Assembly: GCA_020058355.1 (NCBI GenBank)
Contig: JAGVEG010000072.1
Location: 1 to 6,057 of the forward strand
DNA length: 6,057 nucleotides
Source of the DNA: Candidatus Berkelbacteria bacterium
GTDB lineage: Bacteria; Patescibacteriota; UBA1384; CAILIB01
Direction of reading: 5' to 3'
Numbering within the stretch: the first letter of the stretch is position 1; each line of letters opens with the position of its first letter. A model generated the notes under the pieces. The model made no database searches. It was not told the origin of the DNA and saw nothing but the letters and a program-made list of their open reading frames with translations. Made by a program: the position numbers and the translations under genes. Positions 5,575 through 6,057 of this stretch are shown here, piece by piece.

Positions 5575-6057
5575 ATGACTGACCATCCTCGCCTTGCCCT
5601 TGTCCACGACTTTCTCTACACCTTTGGTGGAGCTGAGCGCGTTCTGAAAACACTTCACGAGCGCTACCCCGACGCTCCGATCTACCTCGCCTTTGCGAAT
5701 CCCACCCTGGTAGCCAAGCACTTTCCGAATGCCACAATCTACACCAGCTCACTGCAAAAGACGTGGAAGTTTCTACGCAAGGTGCCACCACTCCTCATGC
5801 TTTCGATGCCAGCAGCGGTCGAGCAACACGATTTGCGCGGGTACGACATCGTGCTTTCATCAGCTGGCGCCTATAGCCATGCCGTTCTTACCGACACCGA
5901 CACCACCCATATCTGTTACTGCCACTCTCCCATGCGGTATGCCTGGGACTGGGCATTGCCCTACCTCCGCGAACGTGGTGTTAAGCCAGGCACCTTTTTG
6001 GAGTATATTGCGGTTTCTCTTCAGGGGAAGCTCCGTCAGTGGGACTATCTCAGTGTC
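5575..6057 (+). CDS. Family 4 glycosyltransferase, WbaZ-like mannosyltransferase type (N-terminal part, cut by window edge)
   Basis: An open frame runs from the ATG at 5575 to the end of the window: 161 codons without a stop, about 40-45% of a normal GT4 enzyme of about 370-400 residues. The opening LALVHDFLYTFGGAERVLKTL (7-27) is the family's N-terminal strand and glycine loop. YPDAPIYLAF (31-40) follows. DIVLSSAGAYSHAV (91-104) leads to HICYCHSPMRYAWDW (112-126), a signature characteristic of WbaZ-like mannosyltransferases. The donor domain and EX7E motif lie outside the window. The enzyme is expected to act in the cytosol on a lipid-linked glycan intermediate; the GDP-mannose donor is inferred from the family. 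It is transcribed divergently from the five-gene operon and shares its intergenic control region, so it probably belongs to the same pathway. Confidence 0.88.
   Translation, partial: MTDHPRLALVHDFLYTFGGAERVLKTLHERYPDAPIYLAFANPTLVAKHFPNATIYTSSLQKTWKFLRKVPPLLMLSMPAAVEQHDLRGYDIVLSSAGAYSHAVLTDTDTTHICYCHSPMRYAWDWALPYLRERGVKPGTFLEYIAVSLQGKLRQWDYLSV

Noticed and set aside
1..6057. CRISPR arrays, tRNA/rRNA genes, insertion sequences, long direct repeats
   Set aside because: Reading both strands showed no regularly spaced repeats, tRNA-like structures, transposase motifs or terminal inverted repeats.

Overview
The window is one end of a cell-surface polysaccharide (O-antigen or exopolysaccharide-like) biosynthesis locus from a bacterium. 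Genes use the standard code: TGA is a stop and TGG is Trp. Base composition looks roughly balanced. The genes are tightly packed, none of the six main start codons has a convincing Shine-Dalgarno sequence, and the proteins resemble those of environmental lineages such as Patescibacteria/CPR. That placement is an inference from style, because the window holds no rRNA or other phylogenetic marker.

Layout. Positions 1-120 hold the downstream flank, with a possible promoter and the first eight codons of another minus-strand gene leaving the window. A strong intrinsic terminator (121-148) ends a five-gene minus-strand operon. In transcription order this is: GT4 glycosyltransferase (5502-4366), GT2 WaaE-like glycosyltransferase (4369-3584), Wzy/O-antigen-ligase-like polymerase (3564-2182), a polytopic GT-C-like membrane protein (2189-789), and a Wzz-like chain-length regulator (759-169). 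Neighbouring genes overlap by 4 or 8 nt or are separated by 19-29 nt. A 72-bp divergent intergenic region (5503-5574) separates the operon from a plus-strand GT4 gene of the WbaZ-like mannosyltransferase type (5575 onward), which is cut by the window edge.

How the genes may work together (inference). The cytosolic GT4 and GT2 enzymes would add sugars to a lipid-linked repeat unit. The GT-C-like protein may add or transfer a sugar on the outer face of the membrane. Wzy would polymerise exported units and the Wzz-like protein would set chain length. No Wzx flippase, initiating phosphoglycosyltransferase or nucleotide-sugar synthesis gene lies inside the window; these are expected in the flanks.

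The most notable signal is regulatory. Three starts (5502 minus, 5575 plus, 3564 minus) each have a GCTAGnnT -10-like element exactly 6 nt before the start codon. Two of them carry the extended -10 TGC. Together with the absence of Shine-Dalgarno sequences, this suggests leaderless transcription of these genes, including a second promoter inside the operon in front of the polymerase gene.
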